Shown: in pieces, positions 47,852 to 60,000 of the stretch
Position numbering within the stretch: the stretch's first letter is position 1
Layout of the letters: each line of letters starts with the position of its first letter
Made by a program: the position numbers and the translations under genes
From: Liolophura sinensis
Lineage: Eukaryota > Mollusca > Polyplacophora > Chitonida > Chitonidae
Reading direction: 5' to 3'
Length of the DNA stretch: 60,000 bases
Assembly: GCF_032854445.1 (NCBI RefSeq)
Contig: NC_088300.1
Location: 18,049,570 to 18,109,569 of the forward strand
Notes under the pieces: model-generated
Told to the model about the DNA's origin: nothing
Seen by the model: only the letters and a program-made list of their open reading frames with translations
The model's database searches: none

Positions 47852-48202
47852 CTGTTAAAAGACAAAAACAATGAACTGTTCTCTCAAAATAGAAATCGAT
47901 TAAACCCAACAGAGCAACTGTTTTATTATGTCTTATATTTGTAAAATCCTAGAAATTATTACTCCTGTTTTCCTCAGTATTCTAGGCTTCTCAGTGTGTA
48001 TTTTTTAACCAGTGAGTACAGTAGGTCTATACTCCTAAATGATCATTATGTTACTCTATAAAACCTAGTCTTACTTTTCAAACAGTGCCCTCCGAAATCA
48101 TCCACCGATAAATCTGGTCGCCGTCAAATCACTGAAAACCTATTGAGCACGGCCTTCACCACTAGCCAATCAATTAATAAATCAGGCGATCAGACAGATA
48201 GT

Positions 48203-48432
48203 GACCATCGAACTATTCCCATGTGTTCAGGATTGTAGGTTTCTTAATGATCATCGAACTATTCCCATGTGTTCAGGATTGTAGGTTTCTTAATGATCAT
48301 CGAGCTATTCCCATGTGTTCAGGATTGTAGGTTTCTTAATGATCATCGAACTATTCCCATGTGTTCAGGATTGTAGGTTTCTTAATGATCATCGAGCTAT
48401 TCCCATGTGTTCAGGATTGTAGATTTCTTAAA
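48203..48432. repeat. 46-bp tandem repeat, five units
   Basis: Units contain CATCGAACTATTCCCATGTG and TTCAGGATTGTAGGTTTCTT and are nearly identical. A poly-T run (48468-48491) follows. Confidence 0.95.
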
Positions 48433-49439
48433 TAATCATATTAAGAGAACATGCATTTTTGTTGGGATTTTTTTTTTTTTTTTTTTTTTTTGCACATTGA
48501 TGTGTAGCATCAGGACAAGCCGATTTTTCGGGAGACAGTTGTCAACATTACCAGCGGGTGAGGGGAATTATCCGACCTGAGAGAAAAACGAGCACAGCAC
48601 ATGCTATGACGACGTTAATATTAGTGCTATATCCCAATCATACACGCTTAAAATGTGCGAAAATCCATTACAGGGTTAGAGCTATTGTTGAATTAAGTCC
48701 AGAGCACTGCAATAATGACAATCCACTTCCCGTAAGTAAATCACATTGCATCGAAAACTTGTAAATAGTTAATACATCTCTTTCATAAAACATGCGATCT
48801 CCACGGACAGGGACTTGAGAACTATAGGCTTCATTTCATCAGCCACAGAACAAATTACCACATACCCACATATTATCGGCTTTCGGGTTTCATGACGTGT
48901 AAAAAATTAAAACTCTGTGCTACGAAGGGGGATGGAAAAAAAATAATGTTGAAACATTCATGCATTTATAACGTGGTACAGTGCTCTAATCCACAGATTG
49001 AATTGCTCTTTTTACTGTTATCCATGCCTGTAATATTAAATGTAAGACAGACAGCTCGAGCCCTTTTAAGGTATTGTGGTTTCACCGATAGCTTACATCT
49101 GAAATTCAAGGGTGGACATGCAATTTCCATTTCCGTGCAGTCGTACCTGCCACTAATGCTGCTCAGCATAGGTAATCAGAACAGCGTAAATTCACTGAAC
49201 GTTATCGGAAGTACTAAAAAGCCTGTACGTAAGTAATGATTTGACAACTTGAAAGTTATGGTAGTCAAGCTTTTCGACAGATGGAATGGGCACATGTATG
49301 CATAGTCATCTAGCCCACTGCAACTGTAACCCGACAATAAATATATAGGAGTTCCCCAACTATAGTTTTGCTGGAAAATTTGATTTGTCTTACTGACTCG
49401 TTGTATGCTTTGCCGACAGAAAATGTTACCGCTTCAATG

Positions 49440-49680
49440 TGTATTCAACTAAAACGTTACGATTTTGCAGTACAAACGTAACTATTTTACTGTGAAAAAT
49501 GACTTACGGTGCGATTTTATACTATGTAAACCACAAATGTAACAATTTTTCTGTATAAATCACAACTGTAACAATAAATTTAGTGTACCACAAACGTAAT
49601 ATTTTAAAGCCTAAACCATACACGTAAGCCTTTTACTGGATAAATCACAAACGTAATCATTTTACCGTAACACAAGTAAA
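49440..49680. repeat. Degenerate AT-rich tandem repeat
   Basis: AACCACAAACGTAACAATTTTACTGTA-like words of about 35-40 bp recur six or seven times. Confidence 0.6.
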
Positions 49681-50399
49681 ATTGGACGGAAACCCTCGCG
49701 AAAAGGGAGGCGAAAGTATCCATAGATCCTTCTGAAAGCAAACCGGAAGATGATGTGAAGTCCAGTGGCTCGAGAAAGTGTAGTTCTTTAAATAGTTTAC
49801 TTGTTAATACCACTTTTGCCTTAGCTTGACATGCTTTTGCATATGTAGGCTACACAGAATTAAGGAAGCCTTCACAATTAGGGACTATCTTTACCCCCAA
49901 CATGTAGGCCTAAATCATACGTAACAACCTACAGTGTCAGTGTATTTACCTCCTGTATTTGCTTATCTCGGAGTATATAGTGCTCGTATCAATATATTTA
50001 CAGATCCCTAACACACTGTCCTTGTCAGATGTGACGTTTATTACCAGATACATTAATACGATGAAAATGAAAGTAAAGCTTAATGTGATAAATCTAAGAC
50101 ATATATATGATAATGTAACATTAAGAAATCTGCCTGGATACAGATAGGTGGCGGCTTTTATACAATGTTTCTATCCCTGAAAATACAAACTACACATTCT
50201 GTACATGAAATATACATATCAAAATAACTGATTAAAGGAAATGGTGAAAATTATAGTAGGACTACAAACGCGGGAAGAATTTATTAAAAAATAATATAAA
50301 AAAAACATAGTTGGCTTACCTTATGCGTGATCATAACGTACATCCATTGATTCAGAAATCCAGTTAGGTATAGCGAGAAGGATTAGTTACATATCTGTG

Positions 50400-50660
50400 A
50401 AGACATGCCGTGGTGCTGCGCAGGAATGCAGCGACTGTGCTTTATCCTGTAAGATCCATTGTAACTTGTGCTGAGGCCGATGATGATCGCAGAACTTACT
50501 CTCCCCAAACTGCTGACCGAGGGGTGTGCTCCAAGCGCGGTTCGATCAGCTCCCTACCGACGCACTCCCCAGCTGAGATTGCGGCTCGCCCTTCAACCGG
50601 CTCCGCCGCTCGACTGTCAGATAGCTCACATGACAGCTCGCACCTGCATTCCGATCATTT
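50400..50660. promoter_or_regulatory. GC-rich island with minus-strand splice donors
   Basis: Within AT-rich DNA this block is rich in CG dinucleotides (GCGCGGTTCGATC, CCGGCTCCGCCGCTCGAC). Two overlapping frames are open here by composition. On the minus strand the donors GGAGA|GTAAGTTC (50503) and GCATAAG|GTAAGCC (50318) follow it, as expected of a promoter with a non-coding first exon. Confidence 0.25.
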
Positions 50661-50689
50661 TAATCAATATATCTCCGTGTAGTTTTTAT

Positions 50690-53600
50690 TTCGCCAAAAC
50701 CAATCCACAAATAAGCTTCTCATATGTAGGCTACACCTTACTTCTTCATCGTATTTAAACACCTTCAAAGAAGGATATATGTTTCCGTGGACCAAAAAGT
50801 TCGGTAACGCGCTCCTTTTATGTTTTCAAGAAGTAGCGAGGTTTATTGAGAGAAATGAAGAAGTCTTTTTACGACTAGACCACGGCACCTTTTGTCCGGG
50901 TTAGCTCCATGAATTCACCAAGACTGTCGGACAGTAATATGAGTAAGTTTGTTGGAGGTGGTACCAGAGTGGTATAGTTGTGCCTGGGGCGGGTTTGGTA
51001 ACAGGGTCTGTGCCGAGTTAGATCAGGCGGTCAAACCGAGCTTGTTCACTGGTGAACAGTCGTGTTCCCCAGTCCCTCTGCTCGTCTGCTACATGCTACT
51101 TATTGATTTCAACCTCAATATGAGAATGAACGTTAGAAGGCAGTCCCAGGAGCAGACTGCATGCCGTTAAAATCACCCTCATTGCAGCTCCGTTTTAATG
51201 AAGTCCCGTCCGTGGACGGTAGCAGTCATTATTCGAAGTTTCCACCAATGTTCTGTGGCTTAAAGCCACAGCGAAGCGCAGAATTATGTCATCGTTTAAC
51301 CACCGAAAATTTCCGATAATCTAAGTGACCCGTAACGAATAGTCATTACGCTGTACTTCCATTCTGCATGTCTTCCTCATCAAATGCCTACTTTTTTATT
51401 TCTCGACGCACTATCAGGGTAATAACTATCTCTGGAGACAATATCGTGGGGCAGGCTTCTGTTCCGCAGGGTGCCATATTCGTGCATAAGGTTATGAGGG
51501 AGGGTAACAATGATAGATGTAGTCCGTCACAGAATAGCTTGTTGGCCAGCTAATACCGTGTTCTCTGCCAGGATACGCGATCCTTCACAAACACATCAAT
51601 ATATCTTATGCCTGTATACAACACACAGCAAACGGGAGTAATATATCGATTACCAGAGTCAACTTTTAAACGTTTTCTTCACAATAGCTTGCCAATCTTA
51701 CGGTTTCCTCTTAATGCCTTGATCTGTCAGAAAGATTTGTGGATTAGTGTAGATTATAGACCGCATCTTAATACTATGGTTATCGTTGCAGCATGGGGGG
51801 TGAGGGGGGGGGACAATGCATTTACTGAGGCAGCATTATAAACGTATCGAATTTAATTTTGTTTTGGGGGGGGGGGGGGTATTTTTCAAGAAGATTTCAT
51901 TTTCACCTTCGAGAGATTACCGTTTGCCTCTCTGTGTTACCAACAGTCGGAGAACATTGGACGCCGTAGAATCTTGAAAATTCCCTTTCTGACAATGGTA
52001 TTGAACCTGTGCCTCGTATCACCCAGCAATTGGCAGCCATACACATTAACCACTTAGTCATGTCCGCAACCTGTCCGCTTTATAAGATGGATCGTCGGGA
52101 TATGACCGAAATCAAGTTGAAAGTCGCTTGAAATTCTAACCAAACTAATTATTCCATGTAAACTACAATTGAATTGAATAATGATACCCTAGGCTTTTAA
52201 AAGTGTTCCAAAAATTGAAAGCCTGTGTTACACGTGACGACTTCAATACCAAAAAGGACTTAATCTATTTACATTCGAATCTAGCGCATGTCCAGTTTGT
52301 CACAATTGGTATATCAGATTTCACAGCCGCTGGCACCAAAACTGTAAACTACCTATATATTCTACCATGTATATATGAATTAAATATAGAAAAGTCGGGA
52401 TCTCAGAGTTTTGGGGGAATTTGCAAAATGCCCATACAGTTCGTTACCCTTGATTTAGATTTGTTTTGTATGTTAAGTGGATGAGAATTCCTACTGCGTA
52501 AAAACATTGTGTATATTTAGGATCCAAGAGCAGAGCAGACTCGGCCAATTTGATGTTGGAATGCGTTCTGGCATTCATTGTAAACATGGCCTTTAAACGC
52601 CACAACCTTCTTTCGACCGAACAAAAATGGCGGAAGCACTCATTTGATTTGTACATAAAAAAATATAAGAAACAGGTACTCTAAGAAAGTTCGAGTGTTT
52701 TTGCAATACATGCAGTTTTGGTTTGTTTAATATTCTAACTGTAAAATAATATAAATTTATATAAAAAAGAATTATACAAAGGTAGGAAACCGTTCCAAAT
52801 TTTTGACAGCTTAATATGTTTGCTTCTCGAATTTCAAAAGGTGTCTTGAGTTACATATCGCAATACAATCTCATGTACATCCTTGTATATATTGTGGTGA
52901 CAGATATTGCTTGTACGCTTGACTGATTGAATTCGCTTGCAAAAATTTAAAGTACTGGTATTCAAGCTATATTTGTCAAATCCTCGTTCAGTGTACCAGG
53001 TTACAGAAGACTAGGACAGGAGCGGACATGTTGCCGTATACTGGCATTAGGAACAAGATTACGTAATGAAACGATTCCGACGTTTAGGCTTTCAAATCTA
53101 AACAGAAGGTTGGTTCCATAAGACGCCTGTACACGCTATTTCTCAGAAAGGCCATATGAGCACGATCAAGCCTCTGTGTGACAACCATTTTCTGGAAAAA
53201 AATCGTGTGCAGATCAAAAGCGGAAACTCCGCCAGACGGAATGATAAGAGCGATGGAGAAGTTTGGACTGGTTGTCTGGGAAGAATTTCCATGAGTGCAT
53301 GGTCCGTTTGAATAGTACTGCTCTCAGCGATATGTGGAATAAAAAAATGTCCTTTCAGAAAAATCTTCTGATGTGGGTTACCCGAGAAACATAAGTGGGA
53401 CATGCGCCACGCAGTCTCGATTTGGAACATCAGGTTGACCTTTAGCTCCCCTGTCAAAGATTAAAATAATATAAGAAGACATTGTACACCCTGATCATTA
53501 TCACATGCAGTTTTTCCCGACCCAGTGATCTTTTCAATCTTAAGAGAGACCACAAACTCTAACCATTCTGGACTCGATCTTATGTCACCAATATATCTGA

Positions 53601-54310
53601 GGAATCAAATACTCAAATAAAAAAAACCGCCATCGCAATTCAGTTCTTAGTTTGTTTCTACATTTTAAACTTCAGACACTAAACTAAAAACAAAAGGAAT
53701 GTCGCGAAATAGCTCATTCGGGTTAGGGCGACCTTAAATTGCCTGAATAAAACTCTTTTTAGACAGTTGTATCTTTCTGCCTGGGGAGAACCAGCTGTAA
53801 TATTGGCGGCATTCTTTTACTTCCCGTTGATCATGTGAATTCCCTGATGTTAATGGTACTAGGCAAATTAAGTTTTTCATGTCACTTAACAAGGTTAAAC
53901 GGAAATATTTCTTTGGAAGATTTCTTGGATTAGCTTACTCATGAGACAGATTGTTTTACGTTCACATAAGACAACTCTGCTGCTTGACCAAGTGGAGCAT
54001 GCCGTAAGATTAGGTTTTATATCTGAATGTATGGGCAGTGTGTAATGCAGCAAGCCCGTGTGTAACTGGGCCGTAGAAGTGTTTGTTCTTACAATCAATA
54101 ATTTGATTGGGTCGCACGGTATTAGAGCGGTTTCTGAGCCCAGCCACTCGACGGACAGCCTCAAAAAAAGAACAGTTGTTCCAAAGAATCGCCTCTGCAT
54201 TAGTCTATTGTCAAAAGCGTATGGTTCGTCAACACGAAACTTGATGTAAAATATTGATTTACGCTTTATGTCTGCGTTACGTCTAGTTACCGCCACATTT
54301 TTTCATTTTA
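50690..54310. other. No gene seen
   Basis: Unique AT-rich sequence with G runs at 51796-51813 and 51866-51879. Short frames only. Confidence 0.45.
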
Positions 54311-54319
54311 TGTTGCCCA

Positions 54320-54810
54320 GGGCCCTCAGGCTGTAAAACAGCATCGTGACAGATCAATCCAGGATCAGGCTGTGACAGATCAAACATAGTCACAGATCAG
54401 ACGAGGTCACATATGCTGTAGAACAGCAGCGGGGGAACTTAGGTGTAGAACCTAAACAGCATTGTAACAGGTCAGAACTGGGTTAGGCTGTAAAACAGCA
54501 TCCTGACAGATCAAACCAGGATCATTAGCTGTAAAACAGTATCGTGACCTATCATTAGACTGGCCAGGCTGTAAAACAGCACACTGGTGGATTAATGTAA
54601 CATAAAAAATGTCGTACGCCGCTTTGTGAAAGTGGCCCCATAGCCTTACGCCGTAGAACGTAAACAGCGTCGTGACAGACCTGACCTGTGTCATTAGCTG
54701 TAAAAATTAGCATCGTTACCATTACAATGTAGAACAGTAGTATGACAGATCAAGCCATGTACCATAGCCTGTGAAACGGCATCGTGGCAGATCAGGCTTC
54801 TTAAACAACG
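54320..54810. repeat. Degenerate minisatellite, roughly 50-bp units
   Basis: Units of the form AGGCTGTAAAACAGCATCGT followed by GACAGATCAAACC are repeated about nine times with many differences. It directly precedes short CACACATCGTGCATGT repeats (54860-54925) and then the 98-bp satellite. Confidence 0.75.
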
Positions 54811-54944
54811 AACTAAAAATACACCGTTATATAACACTCGTGTATGTTAAATGTATATATCACACATCGTGGCATACATATAGCACACATCGTGCATGTA
54901 TAGAGCACACATCGTGCATGTGTTACAGTGTGAATTAAGAATAA

Positions 54945-57900
54945 AGTCATCAGGTAGAAGATGTACATATATTATCCTACCTGATAAACACTCTGTGGTT
55001 AGCCACAGGCTGTGTAGCAGTTACCGTGTTAGATAAGCATAAAGTCATCAGACAAAAGATGTACACATGTCATCCTACCTGATGAACACTCTGTGGTTAG
55101 CCACAGGCTGTGTAGAAGTTACTGTGTTAGATAAGCATGAAGTCATCAGGTAGAAGATGTACATATGCCGTCCTACCTGATAAACACACTGTGGTTAGCC
55201 ACAGGCTGTGTAGAAGTTACTGTGTTAGATAAGCATAAAGTCATCAGACAAAAGATGTACACATGTCATCCTACCTGGTGAACACTCTGTGGTTAGCCAC
55301 AGGCTGTGTAGAAGTTACCGTGTTAGATAAGCATAAAGTCATCAGACAAAAGATGTACACATGTCATCCTACCTGATGAACACTCTGTGGTTAGCCACAG
55401 GCTGTGTAGAAGTTACTGTGTTAGATAAGCATGAAGTCATCAGGTAGAAGATGTACACATGTCATCCTACCTGATGAACACTCTGTGGTTAGCCACAGTC
55501 TGTGTAGCAGTTACCGTGTTAGATAAGCATAAAGTCATCAGGTAGAAGATGTACATATTCCGTCCTACCTGATAAACACTCTGTGGTTAGCCACAGGCTG
55601 TGTAGAAGTTACTGTGTTAGATAAGCATAAAGTCATCAGGTAGAAGATGTACACATGTCATCCTACCTGATGAACACTCTGTGGTTAGCCACAGGCTGTG
55701 TAGAAGTTACTGTGTTAGATAAGCATAAAGTCATCAGGTAGAAGATGTACATATTCCGTCCTACCTGATAAACACTCTGTGGTTAGCCACAGGCTGTGTA
55801 GAAGTTACTGTGTTAGATAAGCATAAAGTCATCAGGTAGAAGATGTACACATGTCATTCTACCTGATGAACACTCTGTGGTTAGCCACAGGCTGTGTAGA
55901 AGTTACTGTGTTAGATAAGCATAAAGTCATCAGGTAGAAGATGTACACATGTCATTCTACCTGATGAACACTCTGTGGTTAGCCACAGGCTGTGTAGAAG
56001 TTACTGTGTTAGATAAGCATGAAGTCATCAGGTAGAAGATGTACACATGTCATTCTACCTGATGAACACTCTGTGGTTAGCCACAGGCTGTGTAGAAGTT
56101 ACCGTGTTAGATAAGCATAAAGTCATCAGACAAAAGATGTACACATGTCATCCTACCTGATGAACACTCCGTGGTTAGCCACAGTCTGTGTAGAAGTTAC
56201 TGTGTTAGATAAGCATAGAGTCATCAGGTAGAAGATGTACACATGTCATTCTACCTGATGAACACTCTGTGGTTAGCCACAGGCTGTGTAGAAGTTACTG
56301 TGTTAGATAAGCATGAAGTCATCAGGTAGAAGATGTACACATGTCATTCTACCTGATGAACACTCTGTGGTTAGCCACAGGCTGTGTAGAAGTTACTGTG
56401 TTAGATAAGCATAAAGTCATCAGGTAGAAGATGTACACATGTCATCCTACCTGATGAACACTCTGTGGTTAGCCACAAGCTGTGTAGAAGTTACTGTGTT
56501 AGATAAGCATGAAGTCATCAGGTAGAAGATGTACACATGTCATCCTACCTGATGAACACTCTGTGGTTAGCCACAGGCTGTGTAGAAGTTACAGTGTTAG
56601 ATAAGCATGAAGTCATCAGGTAGAAGATGTACATATTCCGTCCTACCTGATAAACACTCTGTGGTTAGCCACAGGTTGTGTAGAAGTTACTGTGTTAGAT
56701 AAGCATGAAGTCATCAGGTAGAAGATGTACACATGTCATCCTACCTGATAAACACTCTGTGGTTAGCCACAGGCTGTGTAGAAGTTACTGTGTTAGATAA
56801 GCATGAAGTCATCAGGTAGAAGATGTACACATGTCATTCTACCTGATGAACACTCTGTGGTTAGCCACAGGCTGTGTAGAAGTTAGAGTGTTAGATAAGC
56901 ATGAAGTCATCAGGTAGAAGATGTACACATGTCATTCTACCTGATAAACACTCTGTGGTTAGCCACAGGTTGTGTAGAAGTTACTGTGTTAGATAAGCAT
57001 GAAGTCATCAGGTAGAAGATGTACACATGTCATTCTACCTGATGAACACTCTGTGGTTAGCCACAAGCTGTGTAGAAGTTACTGTGTTAGATAAGCATAG
57101 AGTCATCAGGTAGAAGATGTACACATGTCATCCTACCTGATAAACACTCTGTGGTTAGCCACAGGCTGTGTAGAAGTTACTGTGTTAGATAAGCATGAAG
57201 TCATCAGGTAGAAGATGTACACATGTCATTCTACCTGATGAACACTCTGTGGTTAGCCACAGGCTGTGTAGAAGTTACTGTGTTAGATAAGCATGAAGTC
57301 ATCAGGTAGAAGATGTACACATGTCATTCTACCTGATAAACACTCTGTGGTTAGCCACAGGTTGTGTAGAAGTTACTGTGTTAGATAAGCATGAAGTCAT
57401 CAGGTAGAAGATGTACACATGTCATTCTACCTGATGAACACTCTGTGGTTAGCCACAGGCTGTGTAGAAGTTACTGTGTTAGATAAGCATAAAGTCATCA
57501 GGTAGAAGATGTACATATTCCGTCCTACCTGATGAACACTCTGTGGTTAGCCACAGGCTGTGTAGAAGTTACCGTGTTAGATAAGCATAAAGTCATCAGA
57601 CAAAAGATGTACACATGTCATCCTACCTGATGAACACTCTGTGGTTAGCCACAGGCTGTGTAGAAGTTACTGTGTTAGATAAGCATAAAGTCATCAGGTA
57701 GAAGATGTACACATGTCATTCTACCTGGTGAACACTCTGTGGTTAGCCACAGGCTGTGTAGAAGTTACCGTGTTAGATAAGCATAAAGTCATCAGACAAA
57801 AGATGTACACATGTCATCCTACCTGGTGAACACTCTGTGGTTAGCCACAGTCTGTGTAGAAGTTACTGTGTTAGATAAGCATAAAGTCATCAGGTAGAAG

Positions 57901-59712
57901 ATGTACACATGTCATCCTACCTGATAAACACTCTGTGGTTAGCCACAGGCTGTGTAGAAGTTACTGTGTTAGATAAGCATAAAGTCATCAGGTAGAAGAT
58001 GTACACATGTCATTCTACCTGGTGAACACTCTGTGGTTAGCCACAGGCTGTGTAGAAGTTACCGTGTTAGATAAGCATAAAGTCATCAGACAAAAGATGT
58101 ACACATGTCATCCTACCTGGTGAACACTCTGTGGTTAGCCACAGTCTGTGTAGAAGTTACTGTGTTAGATAAGCATAAAGTCATCAGGTAGAAGATGTAC
58201 ATATTCCGTCCTACCTGATAAACACTCTGTGGTTAGCCACAGGCTGTGTAGAAGTTACTGTGTTAGATAAGCATAGAGTCATCAGGTAGAAGATGTACAC
58301 ATGTCATCCTACCTGGTGAACACTCTGTGGTTAGCCACAGGCTGTGTAGAAGTTACCGTGTTAGATAAGCATAAAGTCATCAGACAAAAGATGTACACAT
58401 GTCATCCTACCTGATGAACACTCTGTGGTTAGCCACAGGCTGTGTAGAAGTTACAGTGTTAGATAAGCATGAAGTCATCAGGTAGAAGATGTACACATGT
58501 CATTCTACCTGATGAACACTCTGTGGTTAGCCACAGGCTGTGTAGAAGTTACTGTGTTAGATAAGCATGAAGTCATCAGGTAGAAGATGTACACATGTCA
58601 TCTTACCTGATGAACACTCTGTGGTTAGCCACAGGCTGTGTAGAAGTTACTGTGTTAGATAAGCATAAAGTCATCAGACAAAAGATGTACACGTGTCATC
58701 CTACCTGATGAACACTCTGTGGTTAGCCACAGGCTGTGTAGAAGTTACCGTGTTAGATAAGCATAAAGTCATCAGACAAAAGATGTACACATGTCATCCT
58801 ACCTGATGAACACTCCGTGGTTAGCCACAGTCTGTGTAGAAGTTACTGTGTTAGATAAGCATAGAGTCATCAGGTAGAAGATGTACATATGCCGTCCTAC
58901 CTGATGAACACTCTGTGGTTAGCCACAGGCTGTGTAGAAGTTACAGTGTTAGATAACCATAAAGTCATCAGGTAGAAGATGTACACATGTCATTCTACCT
59001 GATGAACACTCTGTGGTTAGCCACAGGCTGTGTAGAAGTTACTGTGTTAGATAAGCATGAAGTCATCAGGTAGAAGATGTACACATGTCATTCTACCTGA
59101 TGAACACTCCGTGGTTAGCCACAGGCTGTGTAGAAGTTACAGTGTTAGATAACCATAAAGTCATCAGGTAGAAGATGTACATATGCCGTCCTACCTGGTG
59201 AACACTCTGTGGTTAGCCACAGGCTGTGTAGAAGTTACTGTGTTAGATAAGCATGAAGTCATCAGGTAGAAGATGTACACATGTCATTCTACCTGATGAA
59301 CACTCCGTGGTTAGCCACAGTCTGTGTAGAAGTTACTGTGTTAGATAAGCATGAAGTCATCAGGTAGAAGATGTACACATGTCATTCTACCTGATGAACA
59401 CTCTGTGGTTAGCCACAGGCTGTGTAGAAGTTACTGTGTTAGATAAGCATAGAGTCATCAGGTAGAAGATGTACATATGCCGTCCTACCTGATAAACACT
59501 CTGTGGTTAGCCACAGGCTGTGTAGAAGTTACCGTGTTAGATAAGCATAAAGTCATCAGACAAAAGATGTACACATGTCATCCTACCTGATGAACACTCT
59601 GTGGTTAGCCACAAGCTGTGTAGAAGTTAGAGTGTTAGATAAGCATAAAGTCATCAGGTAGAAGATGTACATATTCCGTCCTACCTGATAAACACTCTGT
59701 GGTTAGCCACAT
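54945..59712. repeat. 98-bp satellite, about 48 tandem units
   Basis: The unit is 98 bp and contains GGTTAGCCACAGGCTGTGTA, GTTAGATAAGCAT and GATGTACACATGTC. Each unit holds two inverted repeats: CTGTGG-TTAG-CCACAG, and ATCAGGTAGAA paired with TTCTACCTGAT around a 15-base loop. Variants recur: one has CAGACAAAAG in place of CAGGTAGAAG, usually together with ACCGTG. Another has TACATATTCCGTCC, nearly always followed by GATAAAC. The array ends sharply at GGTTAGCCACATATTTG. No frame stays open through it. Confidence 0.95.
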
Positions 59713-59805
59713 ATTTGTGTCTGAAAAGCACAGACTTGCTGAGCATATAACAATACTATTTAATGATACTATATAATGATCAAAAATTGTCCATCTTTAT
59801 TCACA

Positions 59806-60000
59806 GCTTGGTTAACGCGCTAGCGCAGCGTAATGACCCAGAAGCCTCTCACCAATGCGGTCACTGTAAGTTCAAGTCCAGCTCATGGTGGCTTCCTCTC
59901 CAGCCATACGTGGGAAGGTCTTCAGCAACCTTCGGATGGTGGTGGGTTTTCCCCGAGCTCTGCCCGGTTTCCACCCACCATAATGCTGACCGCCGCCGTA
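59806..60000 (+). mobile_element. SINE copy running off the window edge
   Basis: It begins with GGTTAACGCGCTAGCGCAGC (tRNA-like head), followed by box-B-like AAGTTCAAGTCC and the CCCGGTTTCCACCCACC core. The tail is beyond 60000. It sits about 90 bases past the end of the 98-bp satellite. Confidence 0.75.

Noticed and set aside
48892-49236. 114-codon plus-strand frame from an ATG
   Set aside because: Longest free-standing frame outside the receptor, ending near CGTAAGTAA, but AT-driven composition, no acceptor and no recognisable features; chance is likely.
50410-50758. Two overlapping plus-strand frames in the GC-rich island
   Set aside because: Openness follows from low stop-codon density in GC-rich sequence; neither frame has motifs or splice partners.
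54945-59712. CRISPR-like array
   Set aside because: Regular 98-bp units without unique spacers, in animal DNA; a tandem satellite instead.

Overview
The window is animal nuclear DNA, most likely from a mollusc or another lophotrochozoan. The evidence is one large intron-containing muscarinic-type GPCR exon, long AT-rich introns and intergenic DNA, many minisatellites, and tRNA-derived SINEs whose tails (head-to-tail wording such as CGACGTTAAATCCC and GAGTACGGCGTAAAAC) I associate with molluscan genomes. There is no bacterial gene organisation. Almost all short ATG/TTG/GTG reading frames are chance frames and are left out.

Layout. 1-8307: non-coding DNA, probably mostly the intron that follows the GPCR exon, with several tandem arrays (43 bp, about 58 bp, 101 bp, AT repeats), one SINE-like element and a cluster of ETS-type motifs. 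8308-10345 (minus): the one secure gene, a muscarinic acetylcholine receptor exon carrying everything up to the start of TM7, ending at a perfect splice donor. 10346-15907: upstream flank of the receptor, with two well-formed minus-strand exons (15409-15478 and 15703-15818) that may be its 5-prime UTR exons or belong to an unrecognised gene. 17120-33240 (minus): a four-exon gene that I assembled from splice sites. The phases agree, and it reads as a small single-pass membrane protein with a chitin-binding Peritrophin-A (ChtBD2)-like domain split over two exons. Inside its last intron, on the plus strand (19.6-21.6 kb), lies a candidate gene for a type II membrane protein. 22-32 kb: long minisatellites, including 76-bp perfect-centre palindromes. 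33.6-54.3 kb: mostly featureless DNA with a few weak exon candidates, a tandem pair of GTCACGTGA sites and a GC-rich island. 54.3-59.7 kb: minisatellites, then a 4.8-kb satellite of about 48 units of 98 bp, each with two inverted repeats. A SINE runs off the right edge.

The receptor call rests on clear family motifs. The chitin-binding gene is a reasoned model (splice signals, phase agreement, cysteine spacing), and the other spliced candidates are weaker. No alignment or search could be run; exon models need transcript data.
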